Source of the DNA: Alphaproteobacteria bacterium
GTDB taxonomy: Bacteria; Pseudomonadota; Alphaproteobacteria; Rickettsiales; JABCZZ01
Direction: 5' to 3'
Assembly: GCA_013288335.1 (NCBI GenBank)
Contig: JABDCC010000009.1
Coordinates: 1-52,221, forward strand
Length of the DNA stretch: 52,221 nt
Shown here: in pieces, positions 27,282 through 35,980 of the stretch
Numbering within the stretch: the first letter of the stretch is position 1
How the letters are laid out: each line of letters starts with the position of its first letter
The notes under the pieces: model-generated
Databases searched by the model: none
What the model saw: the letters and a program-made list of their open reading frames with translations, nothing else
Told to the model about the DNA's origin: nothing
Translations under genes and position numbers: made by a program

Positions 27282-28280
27282 CTAAGCGCTTATCATTTTT
27301 TCAGCGGACTCGTAATCAAATTCCGTTGGCGGTTTTAACTGCATTATTGCGTTTCGTAAGCGTTTTAGCGCTATGTCATTCATGAGTGGTAATGTTTCTG
27401 CTATCAGCTCCATCTCAGACATTTTTCCATTGCAATGCAGTATGATGTCGCAACCAGCATCAATGCTCATTTTGGCTAAGTCTCCGATGTGCCCCCTAAG
27501 TGCTTTCATCGATAAATCATCCGACATAAGCAACCCATCAAACCCCAATTGATCACGTATGAGTGTGATTACGGTTGGCGAAAGCGTGGCAGGTAGATTC
27601 TCATCAATTGCTGTGTATAAAATATGCGCCGTCATGCCGAGCGGCAAATAAGAAAGCGCCTTGAACGGAACAAAATCGGTGTTTTTCATTGTCGCGAGTG
27701 TTTCATACACCACTGGCAATTCCTCGTGACTATCGGAATTAGCTCTTCCATGCCCGGGAATATGTTTGAGTACCGGCAAAATACCACCATCAAGTAATCC
27801 GCGCGCCATAGCTTCGGCAAGAATACTCACCTGATAGGGATCATCACCATATGCACGATCACCAATAATATCATGTGCGCTTGGCACTGGCACATCGGCA
27901 AGCGGTGCGCAATCTACATTGATTCCCAGTTCATAAAGCTCACGCGCAATCAGTCGCGCATTGGCATACACGGCGCGTTGCGCATCTGAAATGGAACCAT
28001 CGGCAATACTCGCAAAATAACCGGCTGGTGGGACTTTGCGCCAATGCGGTGGTTTAAGACGCGCAACGCGCCCGCCTTCCTGATCTATTAAAATCAACAC
28101 ATCATTGCGTTTGAATAGTTTTTTAAGTTCAGTCGTGAGTGCATTGATTTGTTCAGGGGATTCGCAGTTGCGCGCAAACAAAATAAATCCGAGCGGATTT
28201 AACTTAGTAAAGAAACGCTTTTCATCGTCACTGAGCGTCAGCCCTTCAATGCCAAATATGCCAGCTTTGGGGATTGCCAA
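27282..28280 (-). CDS. nagZ: Beta-N-acetylhexosaminidase NagZ (GH3)
   Basis: A cytoplasmic glycoside hydrolase that removes GlcNAc from anhydromuropeptides in cell-wall recycling. The 332 residues include GFILFARN, the DQEGGRVARL substrate-binding loop and KHIPGHGRANSDSH with the catalytic Asp-His pair. The nucleophile Asp lies in MSDDLSMKAL. It starts with TTG at 28280; no ATG is placed suitably, and the early IEGLTLSDDEKRFF matches the family start. It is coupled to the SPOR gene upstream, two bases away. Confidence 0.95.
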   Translation of the reverse strand: MAIPKAGIFGIEGLTLSDDEKRFFTKLNPLGFILFARNCESPEQINALTTELKKLFKRNDVLILIDQEGGRVARLKPPHWRKVPPAGYFASIADGSISDAQRAVYANARLIARELYELGINVDCAPLADVPVPSAHDIIGDRAYGDDPYQVSILAEAMARGLLDGGILPVLKHIPGHGRANSDSHEELPVVYETLATMKNTDFVPFKALSYLPLGMTAHILYTAIDENLPATLSPTVITLIRDQLGFDGLLMSDDLSMKALRGHIGDLAKMSIDAGCDIILHCNGKMSEMELIAETLPLMNDIALKRLRNAIMQLKPPTEFDYESAEKMISA

Positions 28281-28282
28281 GA

Positions 28283-29275
28283 CTATTTATCCTTCGCAAG
28301 CAAACAGCCCTGATTTGCATTACTCAAAGTTTTACAGAAATCTTCTGCGGCATTCTTTGAATCAAACGGCGCTACCTGCAAACGATAAAAAATACCTTTA
28401 TCACCTAAATCAACCCGCACGATATAATCCTGCTTGCCAGCAAATTCGTTGGAAAATTTCTTGCTGATTTTAGTCCAGTCTTTCTTGGCATCGGCTTCAC
28501 TTTTATAGGCAGCAAGCTGTACGCGTATTTTAGGTAATTTTGCAGAAGTGGCAGCAGGAGGCTCTGCAACAGATTTAGTTTCCGCAGGTTTTACGGCTGC
28601 TGGCACTGGTGTAGGAGTCGGAGCAGCTTCTTTCACTGCTTCTTTGGTAACTTCCGCAGCAGGAGCTGGTGCTGCAACAGGCGCGGCGAGTGCCGGAGCA
28701 GCAGGTGCAGGAGTTGCAGGAACAGGAGCAACTACAGCGCTTGCCACTTCTTTTGCAGGATTGAATTGTTCTTTTTTAGTACCATCTGCATTAAGCTCAC
28801 TTATCGGAGCAAGCGGTGCATCTGCATCTTTTGCAGGTGCCGGAGATGGTGCGGAAGGAGCAGCATTAGCAGTATCTGCCTCGGCCATAGTTTTATTTTT
28901 AAGTTTATCATTCATCCAGGTTTCTGTCTCACCATCACGAGGCATCGGTTCTTCGGTTGCCGGAAGAATACGCTCTACCACAGGTTTGTCAGTTTTGCCG
29001 CCATTGATGAGATTATAAACGGTTTTATCCTGGTTAGGAATCTGCATGCCGCCGGGATTAGCCGGAGCTTCTTTTACCGGTGTTGTGTCAGCCTTAATGA
29101 CTTCAATGGATTTTTCGTCTACTTCTTCGCCGCTTTTATATGCATACCAGGCAAGGCCAAAAAAGCCTGCGAGTGCAAGGAACACTATTCCTACCTGAAC
29201 CCAACGGAATATACCGCTTTCCTGCTCTTCATCGTCAGCATAATTCAGGTCATCATCTAAATCATTTTCTGCCAT
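28283..29275 (-). CDS. SPOR-domain inner-membrane protein
   Basis: A 330-residue protein with a short acidic cytoplasmic start and one membrane helix at about 24-46 (WVQVGIVFLALAGFFGLAWY). A long Ala/Pro/Glu-rich periplasmic linker (about 100-250) leads to a C-terminal SPOR domain (about 255-330, KIRVQLAAYKSEADAKKDW and YRLQVAPFDSKNAAEDFC). SPOR domains bind denuded glycan strands at the division septum. The start overlaps the argS stop (TAATG). An upstream in-frame Met lies inside argS and is not used. Confidence 0.93.
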   Translation of the reverse strand: MAENDLDDDLNYADDEEQESGIFRWVQVGIVFLALAGFFGLAWYAYKSGEEVDEKSIEVIKADTTPVKEAPANPGGMQIPNQDKTVYNLINGGKTDKPVVERILPATEEPMPRDGETETWMNDKLKNKTMAEADTANAAPSAPSPAPAKDADAPLAPISELNADGTKKEQFNPAKEVASAVVAPVPATPAPAAPALAAPVAAPAPAAEVTKEAVKEAAPTPTPVPAAVKPAETKSVAEPPAATSAKLPKIRVQLAAYKSEADAKKDWTKISKKFSNEFAGKQDYIVRVDLGDKGIFYRLQVAPFDSKNAAEDFCKTLSNANQGCLLAKDK

Positions 29276-31059
29276 TACCGCATCTCCTCTAATGGTTCTA
29301 CCCCAAGTACCGCAAGTCCGGACGCTATTACCGTAGCACAAGCCCGAACAAGCGCAAGTCTTGCTGCTGTTATATCAACAGAGTCCTTTTGAATAAAGCG
29401 CAACGTAACATCCCCATTACCAAGATTCCAGAGACTATGAAATTCCGCTGCAAGTTCATGCAGATAAAATGCAATCCGGTGAGGCTCATAAGCAGTAGCT
29501 GCAGCTTCTACAATACGCGGAAAAGATGCCATAAGCCGCAATATATCAAGCTCCGCAGGATGCGTAAGCAATGCAAGCTGCTCATGGGTTGGGCTTTCAG
29601 AAAATGCCCAGGCAACTCCCTGCTCTTCATGTGCGGTGCGCAAAACCGATTTTGCACGTGCATGCGCATATTGTACATAAAACACCGGATTATCTTTGGA
29701 TTGTTCGGTGACTTTTTCGAAATCAAAATCAAGCATCGCATCGTTTTTTCGGGTGAGCATAATAAAGCGAAACACACCGCTCCCCACTTCATCCACCACT
29801 TCACGCACCGTAATAATCGTGCCTTTGCGTTTTGACATTTTAACGGGGTCGCCGCCGCGCATCAGATTGACCATCTGGCATAATTTTATTTCGAGCTTTG
29901 CGCTACCGTCCGTAAGTGCCTTTACCGCCGCCTGTATGCGTTTGGCATATCCACCGTGATCTGCCCCAAGTACGTCCACCAGTAAATTATGACCGCGTTT
30001 TATTTTGTCATAATGATAAGCAATATCGGGTGCAAAATACGTCCAGCTACCATCTGATTTTTTTATTGCACGATCCACATCGTCACCAAATTCAGTGGAT
30101 TTAAACAACGTTTGCGGACGTGGTTCCCAATCCTCAGGGGCTTTACCTTTGGGCGCCTCAAGAACGCCGGTGTAAATAAGGCCTTTGCGATCTAAAATAT
30201 CTAACGTTTCCTGAATAGAATTCTGCTCAGTTAATTTGCGTTCAGAGGTAAAAACATCATGCACGATGCCAAGGTGACGCAGATCCTCCTTGATAAGATC
30301 CAGCATGCGTTCAATCGTAAACTGACGTATTTGTGGCAGCCATTCTTCTTGAGGCTTTAATTCATATTGGCCTTGCGCATTTTTCTGCGCAAATTTATCG
30401 CCGTATTTTACTTTGAGCGCTTCACCGACAGGAATCAAATAATCGCCGGGATAAAATCCTGCGATAGTTTCTTCGGAAACCGCTTCTCCGAGCGCCTGTA
30501 AGTAGCGGTAAGCAGCCGCCCACGCAAGTTTATCTACCTGTGCGCCCGCATCATTGATGTAATATTCCTTGGTGACCTGAAACCCGGCTTTACCAAGAAG
30601 CAGCGCCAAAGCATCACCATATACTGCACCGCGTCCGTGACCAACATGCATAGGACCAGTGGGATTAGCAGAGACATATTCGACGTTGATTTTTTGATTT
30701 TTGCCGACGGAAGAATCGCCGTAATGGGTTTTTTCTTTTAAGATCGCCGGAATAATTTTCTGCCAGAAAGATGTTGAAAAACTCAGGTTAATGAACCCAG
30801 GCCCTGCAATTTCAACCGATTTTACGCTCGCTATATTTTTTATACGTTCAACCAATATTTCCGCTAATTCTCTGGGTTTTTTGCCAGTCTTGGCGGCTAG
30901 CACCATAGCCGCGTTAGTCGCCATGTCGCCGTGGCCTTTTTCCCGTGCCGGCATCAAGTCAACCGCATCCAAAGAAATACCCGCAGGAAGTAAGCTATCC
31001 TCCTGCAATTTCTTGAGAATATCGGTAATTTCTATTTTTACTTCATTAAACAGATTCAT
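29275..31059 (-). CDS. argS: Arginyl-tRNA synthetase
   Basis: A class Ia synthetase that charges tRNA-Arg. The 594 residues contain the HIGH-type signature HVGH (138-141) within [19 protein letters not shown], and the KMSKRKG signature near residue 400. The N-terminal Arg-specific add-on domain and the C-terminal DALR anticodon-binding domain (from about 475, [13 protein letters not shown]) are both present. It is the first gene of argS-SPOR-nagZ-M50, an arrangement whose first three genes are common in alphaproteobacteria. Confidence 0.97.
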   Translation of the reverse strand: MNLFNEVKIEITDILKKLQEDSLLPAGISLDAVDLMPAREKGHGDMATNAAMVLAAKTGKKPRELAEILVERIKNIASVKSVEIAGPGFINLSFSTSFWQKIIPAILKEKTHYGDSSVGKNQKINVEYVSANPTGPMHVGHGRGAVYGDALALLLGKAGFQVTKEYYINDAGAQVDKLAWAAAYRYLQALGEAVSEETIAGFYPGDYLIPVGEALKVKYGDKFAQKNAQGQYELKPQEEWLPQIRQFTIERMLDLIKEDLRHLGIVHDVFTSERKLTEQNSIQETLDILDRKGLIYTGVLEAPKGKAPEDWEPRPQTLFKSTEFGDDVDRAIKKSDGSWTYFAPDIAYHYDKIKRGHNLLVDVLGADHGGYAKRIQAAVKALTDGSAKLEIKLCQMVNLMRGGDPVKMSKRKGTIITVREVVDEVGSGVFRFIMLTRKNDAMLDFDFEKVTEQSKDNPVFYVQYAHARAKSVLRTAHEEQGVAWAFSESPTHEQLALLTHPAELDILRLMASFPRIVEAAATAYEPHRIAFYLHELAAEFHSLWNLGNGDVTLRFIQKDSVDITAARLALVRACATVIASGLAVLGVEPLEEMR

Positions 31060-31210
31060 AATACCAAAAGCTTCTATGGTTTATCCGGGTTTTTGTAAAG
31101 CGCATTTACATCTTTCGAATCATAATTATTATCATACTGTATTATAATGATTATTTATTTACATATAGAAAATTACCCGGTAAAAATATTGCCCTACTTG
31201 TTCCGTAAAT

Positions 31211-31235
31211 TTGTCACAAAAGTTTAATATAAAAT
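31211..31235 (+). promoter_or_regulatory. PhoB-like promoter of the 717-codon gene
   Basis: TTGTCACAAAAG is followed 11 bp later by TTAAT and then by TATAAAAT (31228-31235). The same GTCACAAAA word occurs in the elements at 35543-36070. AGGAG starts two bases past the -10 box, so the ribosome-binding site would lie at the extreme 5' end of the message. Confidence 0.4.
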
Positions 31236-31246
31236 AGGAGCAAAAA

Positions 31247-31309
31247 ATGGTATATTATTTAATGTCATACCAGATTTATTTGACGTGCCTTTTTAAAATA
31301 ACAAAATGA
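31247..31309 (+). CDS. 20-codon leader peptide in frame with the 717-codon gene
   Basis: ATG at 31247 with AGGAG seven bases upstream opens a 20-codon frame, MVYYLMSYQIYLTCLFKITK, which ends at TGA (31307-31309). The frame is the same as that of the next gene, whose first usable codon is five codons further on. It is either a real leader peptide or the original N-terminus of the large gene cut off by a stop. Its start MVYY is shared with the leader at 36013. Confidence 0.45.
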   Translation: MVYYLMSYQIYLTCLFKITK

Positions 31310-31321
31310 GAAAGTTCCACA

Positions 31322-33475
31322 TTGGCTTCAGACCCTACAAAAGAGCTGAATTTGCAAAGCACATCTGCCAAGGTTTCTGACTCGGCGGAATTTGGTTCGT
31401 ATGGTAAATCGGCTACAAAATCCCTGGCACAAGAAGCGATGGAATCCTTGAAAACTCCTTCACTGGCTGACAGCAAACTCTGGCTCAATGAATATGGCAT
31501 AACCACGACTGATCCGGTTTACTTCAAACGCATCTGGTCACCTCAGTTCGAACATCACTGGCAAACTAAAAAATGGAGCGAGAGCTATAGTGGCCGCTTG
31601 GCAATGCGCTCGGTTTCACGTGGTGTAATCGGCGCGGCGTTTTATGGCGCAGCACAGATTTTTGGTACCACTGCACTTAAAAATTACGACCCTAAAAATC
31701 CGCATGGTGTTTTACAATATGTCATTAAGGGCATTGATAGCACTGCCGGTGAAGCAATTAAATTCTTTGTTAGGGCATTTAACCATGGCGACAAAGACAA
31801 AGCCATCAGGGCAGTAACTTTCCGTGATACAAAAAGTTACGGCTATAATAAAAATGCTGCCGGTGAAACCATTAAAGGCCGAAGCCTCGGACATGAAGCG
31901 GTTTCCGTAACATTCGACTTCGCGGCTATGAGTTTTTCCGATTACATGTCGCGTTATTTTATCGGATTGTTCGATAAAAATGCCGGAAAAACATGGATGA
32001 AGAACGGGCATATTGACGTTCCCGGTGGCCTGAAAGATCTGTTCGTAAATATTTTTAAAGGTATCACCTATGCAGCGGGTGAAGATATGGCCGTTGCGAT
32101 ACCTTACAGCTATTACATGAAATGGCAGAGAGGCGCCATTAACAAAATCAGTCCGGGCTTCAAATTTGATTTTGACAATAACGTAATGGGCAGCAGCTTA
32201 AAAGTAGATAAGCAAGGTAAAGTCATCGGCGATTACCAGCTTGAAGGTATGCTCGATTTAATGGGGCGTTTCAGTGTGTATAACGTAGGAACCAAAATGT
32301 TCCGCGATGCATACAGCAATATAGAAATGAGATTACAGAACTGGTGGCATGGTGATCGTAAGGTAAAACTTATACCGCGTATTGATCCGGAACTTACGAT
32401 GGGCGGAGCAGCAAAATCCATAGGCAGCAAAATAATAAACAGCATTAATTATGTAGTGCGCACGACTATTAAGGTGATGTTCTACATGATTCCATCATCC
32501 TTTATTTTTGCGCTTATTCGCTCTCCACAAGGTAAATCACGCAGCCATGCGATTAATCCGGAAACCGAATCCATACTTGTAGGACAGGCAGATAATGGAA
32601 AGTTCTACCCGGTAAAACTAAGTAACAATCCGGAAAAAGCATATTTCACGAAAGATACTGATGTCATCAATCAGAGCAGCGCCAATGAAGTCCCCAATCC
32701 GTTTTATAATAAAGAGCGCATTGATTCCTATAATGATAAAACATTTTATCCTAATGGCGGCACGCCCTGGTACACTAGAATCGCCAACAAGGTTGGTCTT
32801 GTTTCTTTCAAAGCTGGAACAGGATTGTCTAAAATTACAGGAGCAGATGGTGTAACTCTTGGTAAAGTATTGAATGTAGATCCTAAAAAAGCGGCAAAAT
32901 TCCCTTATGTCTATGCCAATGCTTCGTTGGCCTATACTCCATACTTCATGGCTAAGACTGATGTCGGCTCCGCATTCCTTGATACTTCAAGAAGTGATAT
33001 AGCTATTGATCGCTGGTTAGGCGGGTCGGTTAAAATGGTAGGCTCGTTATTTACGTTGAATGGTTCTAAAATAAAAGCGGCATGGAAAGAGCTTTATCAG
33101 GGAACAGACGAAGTAGAGCGCGCGCTGCTCAAACAACCATTCAGAGATGAAAAACGCGAAAAACTTGCAGAAGAAAGCATGAAGGTGGATAGAGAAAAAT
33201 TCTCTAACGAAGCTTATCAGCAAGGTGGTTACACCGGTTATGAGTGGAGTGAGGCTGAAACGCGCAACAGGCGAAAAATGTTTGCAAATGAAGCACTAAA
33301 AAGCAATCGTCCCACTTTGGCAGTACTTGGCAAACATACAGTGAAGACAGAAAACCGTCCGAGTATAGCGCCTAGCCACTCCGTGGGCTTGCAGCCACGC
33401 AACACAAGCTATGTAACTCAGGAGGCGCTGGATAAATTCCACGCAGCAGAAAGTTCAGAAAGCTTACGCCATTAA
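31322..33475 (+). CDS. Large unknown protein, possibly membrane associated
   Basis: I recognise no family in this 717-residue product. It is rich in aromatic and Lys residues, mixed helical, with a hydrophobic segment near 390-410 (KVMFYMIPSSFIFALIRS) and weaker ones near 100-118. There is no signal peptide. The best start in this frame is TTG at 31322, with GAG-AAAG upstream, because an in-frame TGA at 31307 closes the frame. The C-terminal 150 residues are charged and probably disordered. A PhoB-like promoter lies upstream. It is convergent with ispA, with five bases between the stops. Confidence 0.7.
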   Translation: MASDPTKELNLQSTSAKVSDSAEFGSYGKSATKSLAQEAMESLKTPSLADSKLWLNEYGITTTDPVYFKRIWSPQFEHHWQTKKWSESYSGRLAMRSVSRGVIGAAFYGAAQIFGTTALKNYDPKNPHGVLQYVIKGIDSTAGEAIKFFVRAFNHGDKDKAIRAVTFRDTKSYGYNKNAAGETIKGRSLGHEAVSVTFDFAAMSFSDYMSRYFIGLFDKNAGKTWMKNGHIDVPGGLKDLFVNIFKGITYAAGEDMAVAIPYSYYMKWQRGAINKISPGFKFDFDNNVMGSSLKVDKQGKVIGDYQLEGMLDLMGRFSVYNVGTKMFRDAYSNIEMRLQNWWHGDRKVKLIPRIDPELTMGGAAKSIGSKIINSINYVVRTTIKVMFYMIPSSFIFALIRSPQGKSRSHAINPETESILVGQADNGKFYPVKLSNNPEKAYFTKDTDVINQSSANEVPNPFYNKERIDSYNDKTFYPNGGTPWYTRIANKVGLVSFKAGTGLSKITGADGVTLGKVLNVDPKKAAKFPYVYANASLAYTPYFMAKTDVGSAFLDTSRSDIAIDRWLGGSVKMVGSLFTLNGSKIKAAWKELYQGTDEVERALLKQPFRDEKREKLAEESMKVDREKFSNEAYQQGGYTGYEWSEAETRNRRKMFANEALKSNRPTLAVLGKHTVKTENRPSIAPSHSVGLQPRNTSYVTQEALDKFHAAESSESLRH

Positions 33476-33480
33476 AAGCC

Positions 33481-34443
33481 TTAGCTCTTTCTCGCAATCA
33501 CGAATTCTGCAAGCGCGCGCAGTTCATCGGCTTTTTTATCAAACACTTCAAGATGGCCTATCGCCTGGTTAGCAAGTATTCTTGCCTGTTCGCGTGCGCG
33601 TTCAATACCAAGTACCGAAACAAGGGTCGCCTTCCCTGCCCGTTTATCTTTATTCACTTCCTTGCCTACTTCCGAGCGCGTTCCTTCGGCGTCAAGCAAG
33701 TCATCGGTTATCTGGAACGCAAGCCCCATATCATGCGCATAGCCACGCAACGCATTGCGCGGCATTCTTGCGGCTTTGCCAAGAATAGCCCCTGCTTCGC
33801 AGGACATGGCAAATAATTCGCCGGTTTTAAGACGCTGCAGACGTATGATTTCATCAATGCTCAGTTTTTTATTTTCTGCTTCTAAGTCCATCATCTGACC
33901 GCCGACCATTCCGCGGTAACCTGAAGCAAGAGACAAAGTGCGAATCAGTTCGCAACGCACTGCAGGGTCAGCATGGGTACGCCCATCACATAACACCTGG
34001 AATGCAAAGGTAAGCAAAGCATCACCTGCCAAAATCGCAGCCGCTTCGCCAAACACAATGTGACAGCTTGGTTTGCCGCGGCGCATGGCGTCATCATCCA
34101 TCGCAGGCAAATCGTCATGGATAAGTGAATAGGTGTGAATAAATTCGATGGCAGCAGCTGTATATAAAGAGGTCTCTCTGCCTACGCCGAACAGGTTAGC
34201 ACACGCAACGGTGAGGAATGGGCGCAAACGTTTACCGCCGGAAAGCGCGGAGTAACGCATGGCTTTGATGACGGTGTCTTCGCCGCCAATCGGTGAGGAG
34301 CTGGTTTGCACATTGTCGTTCGTCGGTTTGAATGCAATAACAGTATTGCCACTATCTTCTTCACCATCGGATGGCAAAAGAGAATCCATTTTTTCTTGGA
34401 GTGCCTCTGATACTTCTTGCAATGCGATCTGTAATTTATCCAT
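33481..34443 (-). CDS. ispA: Polyprenyl diphosphate synthase, farnesyl diphosphate synthase type
   Basis: A trans-prenyltransferase that condenses IPP with DMAPP and GPP to farnesyl diphosphate. The 320 residues include GGKRLRP, the first aspartate-rich motif LIHDDLPAMDDD (DDxxxxD form typical of bacterial FPP synthase) and the second, FQITDDLLD. A low-complexity acidic stretch near 20-55 is an unusual insertion between the N-terminal helix and the KRLRPF region. It lies eleven bases downstream of xseB, the normal pairing. Confidence 0.93.
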   Translation of the reverse strand: MDKLQIALQEVSEALQEKMDSLLPSDGEEDSGNTVIAFKPTNDNVQTSSSPIGGEDTVIKAMRYSALSGGKRLRPFLTVACANLFGVGRETSLYTAAAIEFIHTYSLIHDDLPAMDDDAMRRGKPSCHIVFGEAAAILAGDALLTFAFQVLCDGRTHADPAVRCELIRTLSLASGYRGMVGGQMMDLEAENKKLSIDEIIRLQRLKTGELFAMSCEAGAILGKAARMPRNALRGYAHDMGLAFQITDDLLDAEGTRSEVGKEVNKDKRAGKATLVSVLGIERAREQARILANQAIGHLEVFDKKADELRALAEFVIARKS

Positions 34444-34454
34444 TTCGTCTCCTG

Positions 34455-34706
34455 TTATTTTTCTTCATCAAAGGCGGCTGTTTTAATCTTGCCATCGGAT
34501 TGTATGATTATTTTTTCAACCTTCATTTTGGCATCGGCGAGTTTTTTCTGGCAATGTTCTTTAAGTGCTGTGCCGCGCTCATAATCAGCAATTGAGCTTT
34601 CGAGCTCACCCTGACCGGCTTCAAGTTTGCGCACAATGGTCTCAAGCTCTTTGAGCGCCTGCTCAAAGCTCATTTTTGCGATATCATTCTCAGTTTTTGC
34701 GGTCAT
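34455..34706 (-). CDS. xseB: Exodeoxyribonuclease VII small subunit
   Basis: The small helical subunit of exonuclease VII, which degrades single-stranded DNA with XseA. From the ATG at 34706 the product has 83 residues, the usual size. MSFEQALKELETIVRKLEAG (about 12-31) is the family signature, followed by LESSIADYERGTALKEHCQKKL. A TTG eight codons upstream is possible but not needed. It precedes ispA, as in many proteobacteria; xseA is not in the window. Confidence 0.94.
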   Translation of the reverse strand: MTAKTENDIAKMSFEQALKELETIVRKLEAGQGELESSIADYERGTALKEHCQKKLADAKMKVEKIIIQSDGKIKTAAFDEEK

Positions 34707-34795
34707 GGTAATTTTAATGGGGATGTTCAAAGAAGTGGGATACTAGCAAAATATTGTTTTTCAGCAATAGTTTTAACTCATCGCCCGAGCACTAA

Positions 34796-34829
34796 TTGAC
34801 AAAAGGGAATATTCCCATATACTATTCGC
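34796..34829 (+). promoter_or_regulatory. Near-consensus sigma70 promoter with a palindromic operator in the spacer
   Basis: TTGACA (34796-34801) and TATACT (34818-34823) are 16 bases apart. The spacer contains the perfect palindrome GGGAATATTCCC (34805-34816), a likely repressor site. Initiation seven bases past the -10 box would start at the ATG of the next gene, giving a leaderless message. Confidence 0.65.
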
Positions 34830-35087
34830 ATGGATATCAGCCACAATAAATATGAAGAAGCCGCCACCAAGCTTGCTTATATTAAGAAGGTAAATGAACT
34901 CTTATGCAGCCTACTGTTGCGGCTCGCCCATTATTCCGAAAGCAATATGCTGGTGGGTATGAAAGACTACACCCAGGCTGCTGCTTACATCAAAGATGCG
35001 ATTGAGGAAATGTTTTACACTGAGTCGCATACGGCACTGCTGATAAAAGAAGAATATGAACGCGGTCGGGAGTTTGAGGAGTATTGA
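34830..35087 (+). CDS. Small helical protein, unknown, with an apparently leaderless start
   Basis: An 85-residue product (MDISHNKYEEAATKLAYIKK at its start) with amphipathic helices and no signal or membrane segment. The order LLCSLLLRLAHYSESNMLVG and AAAYIKDAIEEMFYTESHTA suggests a two-helix or three-helix bundle. I recognise no family. There is no ribosome-binding site, but the promoter places the start site at the ATG itself. The operator-like palindrome suggests tight repression. The gene is convergent with the small membrane gene at 35165. Confidence 0.6.
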   Translation: MDISHNKYEEAATKLAYIKKVNELLCSLLLRLAHYSESNMLVGMKDYTQAAAYIKDAIEEMFYTESHTALLIKEEYERGREFEEY

Positions 35088-35103
35088 TGTACAAAATTCT
35101 GAA

Positions 35104-35145
35104 CAAAAAACAACCTCCCCGAATTTATGGTCCGGGAAGGTTGTA
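35104..35145 (-). terminator. Rho-independent terminator of the small membrane gene at 35165
   Basis: On the minus strand ACAACCTTCCCG pairs with CGGGGAGGTTGT around an eleven-base loop, and TTTTTTG follows. It can also serve the convergent gene ending at 35087. Confidence 0.8.
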
Positions 35146-35164
35146 CAAGGCAAGCAAACTCTGG

Positions 35165-35422
35165 TTACTTTTGTAGCAAGTGATTTAAGCCGATTTCTTG
35201 TCTAATCGCCTTAATCCTTGGGATATAGTAAAGTTTTGCCACTAAAGTAAATGCTACAAGAACAGCAATGATAAACCAGAATGACTGATATATGCCCCCC
35301 AGAGTAGCCAATAAGGTGGCTGTACTCATTGCAAGCATACGAAATCTTTCCCAATAAACCAGTGTTTCAATTTGTTCTTTTGTTACTCCTTGTTTGAGCG
35401 GTGCTCCATTTGTTGTTTTCAT
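35165..35422 (-). CDS. Small two-helix membrane protein (cassette B)
   Basis: An 85-residue product with two hydrophobic segments at about 30-46 (MLAMSTATLLATLGGIY) and 48-64 (FWFIIAVLVAFTLVAKL), and a basic C-terminal tail. I recognise no family. The start at 35422 has only a weak AAGAAAG next to it. The upstream region repeats the promoter layout of the genes at 35665 and 38850, but the proteins themselves do not resemble each other in sequence. A strong terminator follows. Confidence 0.6.
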   Translation of the reverse strand: MKTTNGAPLKQGVTKEQIETLVYWERFRMLAMSTATLLATLGGIYQSFWFIIAVLVAFTLVAKLYYIPRIKAIRQEIGLNHLLQK

Positions 35423-35542
35423 CTTTCTTAAAATTTAAAATGTACTGATTAATACTTAATTAATGTTTATTATTTATATGATAGAGTTGGTAATTTTATA
35501 AATAAAAATAACAGATCTACTATAGCATAATATAAACGCGAA

Positions 35543-35585
35543 ATTATTACGGTTTTATGAAGATTTGGTGAATGTTTTGTGACAA
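35543..35585 (-). promoter_or_regulatory. PhoB-like 11-bp tandem repeats and -10 (cassette B)
   Basis: On the minus strand GTCACAAAACA, TTCACCAAATC and TTCATAAAACC follow each other at 11-bp steps, and TAATAAT comes next as a -10 box. Seven-base units spaced by AAA-rich tetramers are the pattern of PHO boxes bound by PhoB. The gene at 35165 is about 120 bases downstream. Confidence 0.5.
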
Positions 35586-35607
35586 AAAACACCCACACCT
35601 TCTGCAC

Positions 35608-35641
35608 AAAAAAAGAATCCCTGCCAACTGGCAAGGATTCT
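35608..35641 (-). terminator. Rho-independent terminator of the small membrane gene at 35665
   Basis: On the minus strand AGAATCC-TTGCC pairs with GGCAG-GGATTCT and is followed by seven T. It stands 24 bases past the stop and immediately before the cassette B promoter. Confidence 0.8.
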
Positions 35642-35664
35642 AGTCGAGAAAAAACACGATAAAG

Positions 35665-35919
35665 TTAAAGAATGTCGAGGCGTTTGTAATTGCTGATCTC
35701 AATCGCTTTGATAATCCACATAATGGTGAAGCTTATAAAGCCCACAAGCCCCATGCCGCCTACCAAACAAAGAATTACTTTAGAGGAGATCGGAACAAAT
35801 ATCATTACATTCCCTGATAATAAAAATGCGATTGATATCCTACCATAAAGCCGTCCTTTTTTTCGTAACTCTTGTAAATAATTGTCTGTTTTTTCCTCTT
35901 CCTTTTTGTTTTTAGCCAT
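35665..35919 (-). CDS. Small two-helix membrane protein (cassette C)
   Basis: From ATG at 35919 the product has 84 residues: a charged start (MAKNKKEEEKTDNYLQELRKKG) and two membrane helices at about 27-46 and 49-70. In-frame ATGs at 35925 and 36003 exist; the latter would add an AT-rich INININ-type stretch that looks like translated leader, so it is not used. No ribosome-binding site precedes any of them clearly. I recognise no family. Promoter, leader and terminator follow the same plan as for the gene at 35165. Confidence 0.55.
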   Translation of the reverse strand: MAKNKKEEEKTDNYLQELRKKGRLYGRISIAFLLSGNVMIFVPISSKVILCLVGGMGLVGFISFTIMWIIKAIEISNYKRLDIL

Positions 35920-35980
35920 AAGCATTGAATTTAAGTTTACTAATAAATTTATATTTATATTTATGTTTATTGTTAATAAG

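Noticed and set aside
28548-29018. Ala/Gly-rich plus-strand frame opposite the SPOR gene
   Set aside because: It is the antisense of the Ala/Pro-rich linker, which produces long open frames by composition.
31307-31309. UGA recoded as a sense codon genome-wide
   Set aside because: dprA, zapE and gatA end naturally at TGA and no housekeeping gene contains an internal TGA.
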